Shown here one piece after another: positions 63,062-64,000 of a stretch of DNA of 64,000 bases. Both the position numbers and the translations under genes were made by a program. The stretch covers positions 1-64,000 of the forward strand of contig NZ_AZFZ01000010.1 of the NCBI RefSeq assembly GCF_001435895.1, in the 5' to 3' direction. The number at the start of each line of letters is the position of its first letter. Position 1 is the stretch's first letter. The stretch comes from Lentilactobacillus parafarraginis DSM 18390 = JCM 14109 (GTDB lineage: Bacteria > Bacillota > Bacilli > Lactobacillales > Lactobacillaceae). The notes beneath the pieces were generated by a model. The model was not told the DNA's origin and did no database searches. It saw nothing but the letters and a program-made list of their open reading frames with translations.

Positions 63062-64000
63062 TTATTTAATAGCTTTCTGATCGGTTTCCGGTCCAAACAG
63101 GCCAATCACGATCGCCGCAATAATTGCCAGCGCGGCAATTGCGTAATAGATAAACGAAGCGGACACCTGGGTAATCATGAAGGCCACGAAGGTTGGCATC
63201 AACACATTCAGCAGTTTTGACGTGCCGTTAGCGATCCCGGCGCCCCGGAAGCGATGGGAAGTCTCAAACAATTCGTTGGTATAGATACTAACAACTGAGG
63301 CTACCAAAATGTAGAGGGTAATTGTCAGCAGGAACCCGTTAATGAGGATCCCCGGGGTGCTTCTCTCGTAAGCGTAGGCAATCCCTAAAATTGCCGTGGC
63401 GATAAAGGCGGTTACAATCAGTTTTTTGCGGCCGGTACGATCAACCAGAAGGGCCCCGATGGCAGCACCAATGGGCGCACCAATCATCATAATGGCGGAA
63501 AAACTGATTGAATCAACAATGTTAATCCCCTGCTTCAACAATAACGTTGGTACCCATGACGTGAAGGTATACTGGCACAGCAACGTGGCACTAACCGCCA
63601 CAATCGCGATAAACAAGCCCTTGGCAAAACTGATATGGCTGACCGGTTCATCCGGATGGGTCATCTCATCCTTCTCATATAACCCGCGAGTGGTGAGCTT
63701 TTGAATAATGGCATTGGCCTCTTCAGTTCGCCCCTTCGCAAGCAGCCAGCGGGGGATTCTGGAAAATGGCGGCGCGCCAACCAAAGAATCAGTGCTAAAA
63801 TCCCCATCGTGATGAACATCGACCGCCAGCCAAACTTGGGAATCATGAATGACGCAATCAGTAAGGTAATTGGCGCTCCGGTATTGGCAACGATTGCCGT
63901 CATGCCGGACCAGTGACCCCGGCGTTTGATTGGGGCGAATTCATTGACAACCGCGTAGCCGGTCACAATTTCCGCTCCTAAGCCGATGGCGGCAATAAAT
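63062..64000 (-). pseudogene. MFS transporter, frameshifted and cut by the window edge
   Basis: Two minus-strand frames make one MFS protein whose N-terminus lies beyond the window. The first (from the edge to 63661) reads FIAAIGLGAEIVTGYAVVNE, EFAPIKRRGHWSGMTAIVAN and LILWLARRHFPESP; the second (from about 63755 to 63062) resumes PRWLLAKGRTEEANAIIQKL and holds the last six helices. The PESPRWLLAKGR loop is typical of the sugar-porter/SP-like family. The shift is at a 5-base G run (63751-63755); one more base restores SPRWLLAKG. Substrate unknown. Sequencing error, slippage or a true pseudogene are all possible. Confidence 0.8.

Overview
The window looks like a chromosomal segment of a heterofermentative lactic acid bacterium, most likely Lentilactobacillus (buchneri group) or a close relative in the Lactobacillaceae. 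This rests on ClpL, DUF5776-type surface proteins, a KxYKxGKxW/LPXTG wall protein, T-box leaders, frequent TTG starts behind strong Shine-Dalgarno sequences, and an arabinose/galactose-type sugar block. I see no rRNA or tRNA genes, no CRISPR array and no intact insertion sequence. The genus is inferred from gene content only.

Layout. 0-2.7 kb: isochorismatase-like hydrolase, quinone-reductase-like enzyme and a secreted protein. 2.8-5.7 kb: a graveyard of decayed insertion sequences (two IS3-type, one IS982-like) that also holds a Phd/YafQ-type toxin-antitoxin pair and an AbiEi-type antitoxin whose AbiEii toxin is cut to 51 codons. 6.0-11.0 kb: two MarR/efflux modules, each with a readable dyad operator; the second efflux gene (DHA2) is frameshifted. 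11.2-21.1 kb: a 40-residue basic protein, a ThiD/PdxK-like kinase, an L-type-lectin surface protein, a flavodoxin-like oxidoreductase, OsmC, ClpL (with a CIRCE-like repeat upstream), a cold-shock protein and a secreted alpha/beta-hydrolase. 21.2-27.4 kb: a fructosamine-kinase-like gene, a T-box-controlled ketopantoate-reductase-family gene and a 1144-residue LPXTG adhesin.

28.4-37.4 kb is the metabolic core: ilvC and ilvB on the minus strand, and on the plus strand a T-box-controlled PEP-mutase/isocitrate-lyase-like protein, ilvA, a 22-codon Ile/Leu/Val-rich leader peptide with an attenuator hairpin, ilvD and a BASS-family transporter. At least two tRNA- or translation-sensing devices therefore control one amino-acid cluster. 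The leader peptide before ilvD is the most interesting single element in the window.

37.5-53.1 kb: lipoate ligase divergent from a GcvH-like lipoyl protein, two DegV proteins, an MMPL exporter, a LacI regulator divergent from phosphoglucomutase, a DHA2 transporter, an ABC-F ATPase, a histidine phosphatase and a ZIP transporter. 53.3-55.5 kb holds a paralogue of the lectin protein at 12.6 kb. 55.7-64 kb: aldo/keto reductase, sugar acetyltransferase, then araA, a sugar/H+ symporter, an AraR-type regulator, a small membrane protein, galM and a second frameshifted MFS gene cut by the window edge. Both frameshifts fall in 5-base C/G runs where one extra base restores the frame, so sequencing error is a real alternative to true inactivation.
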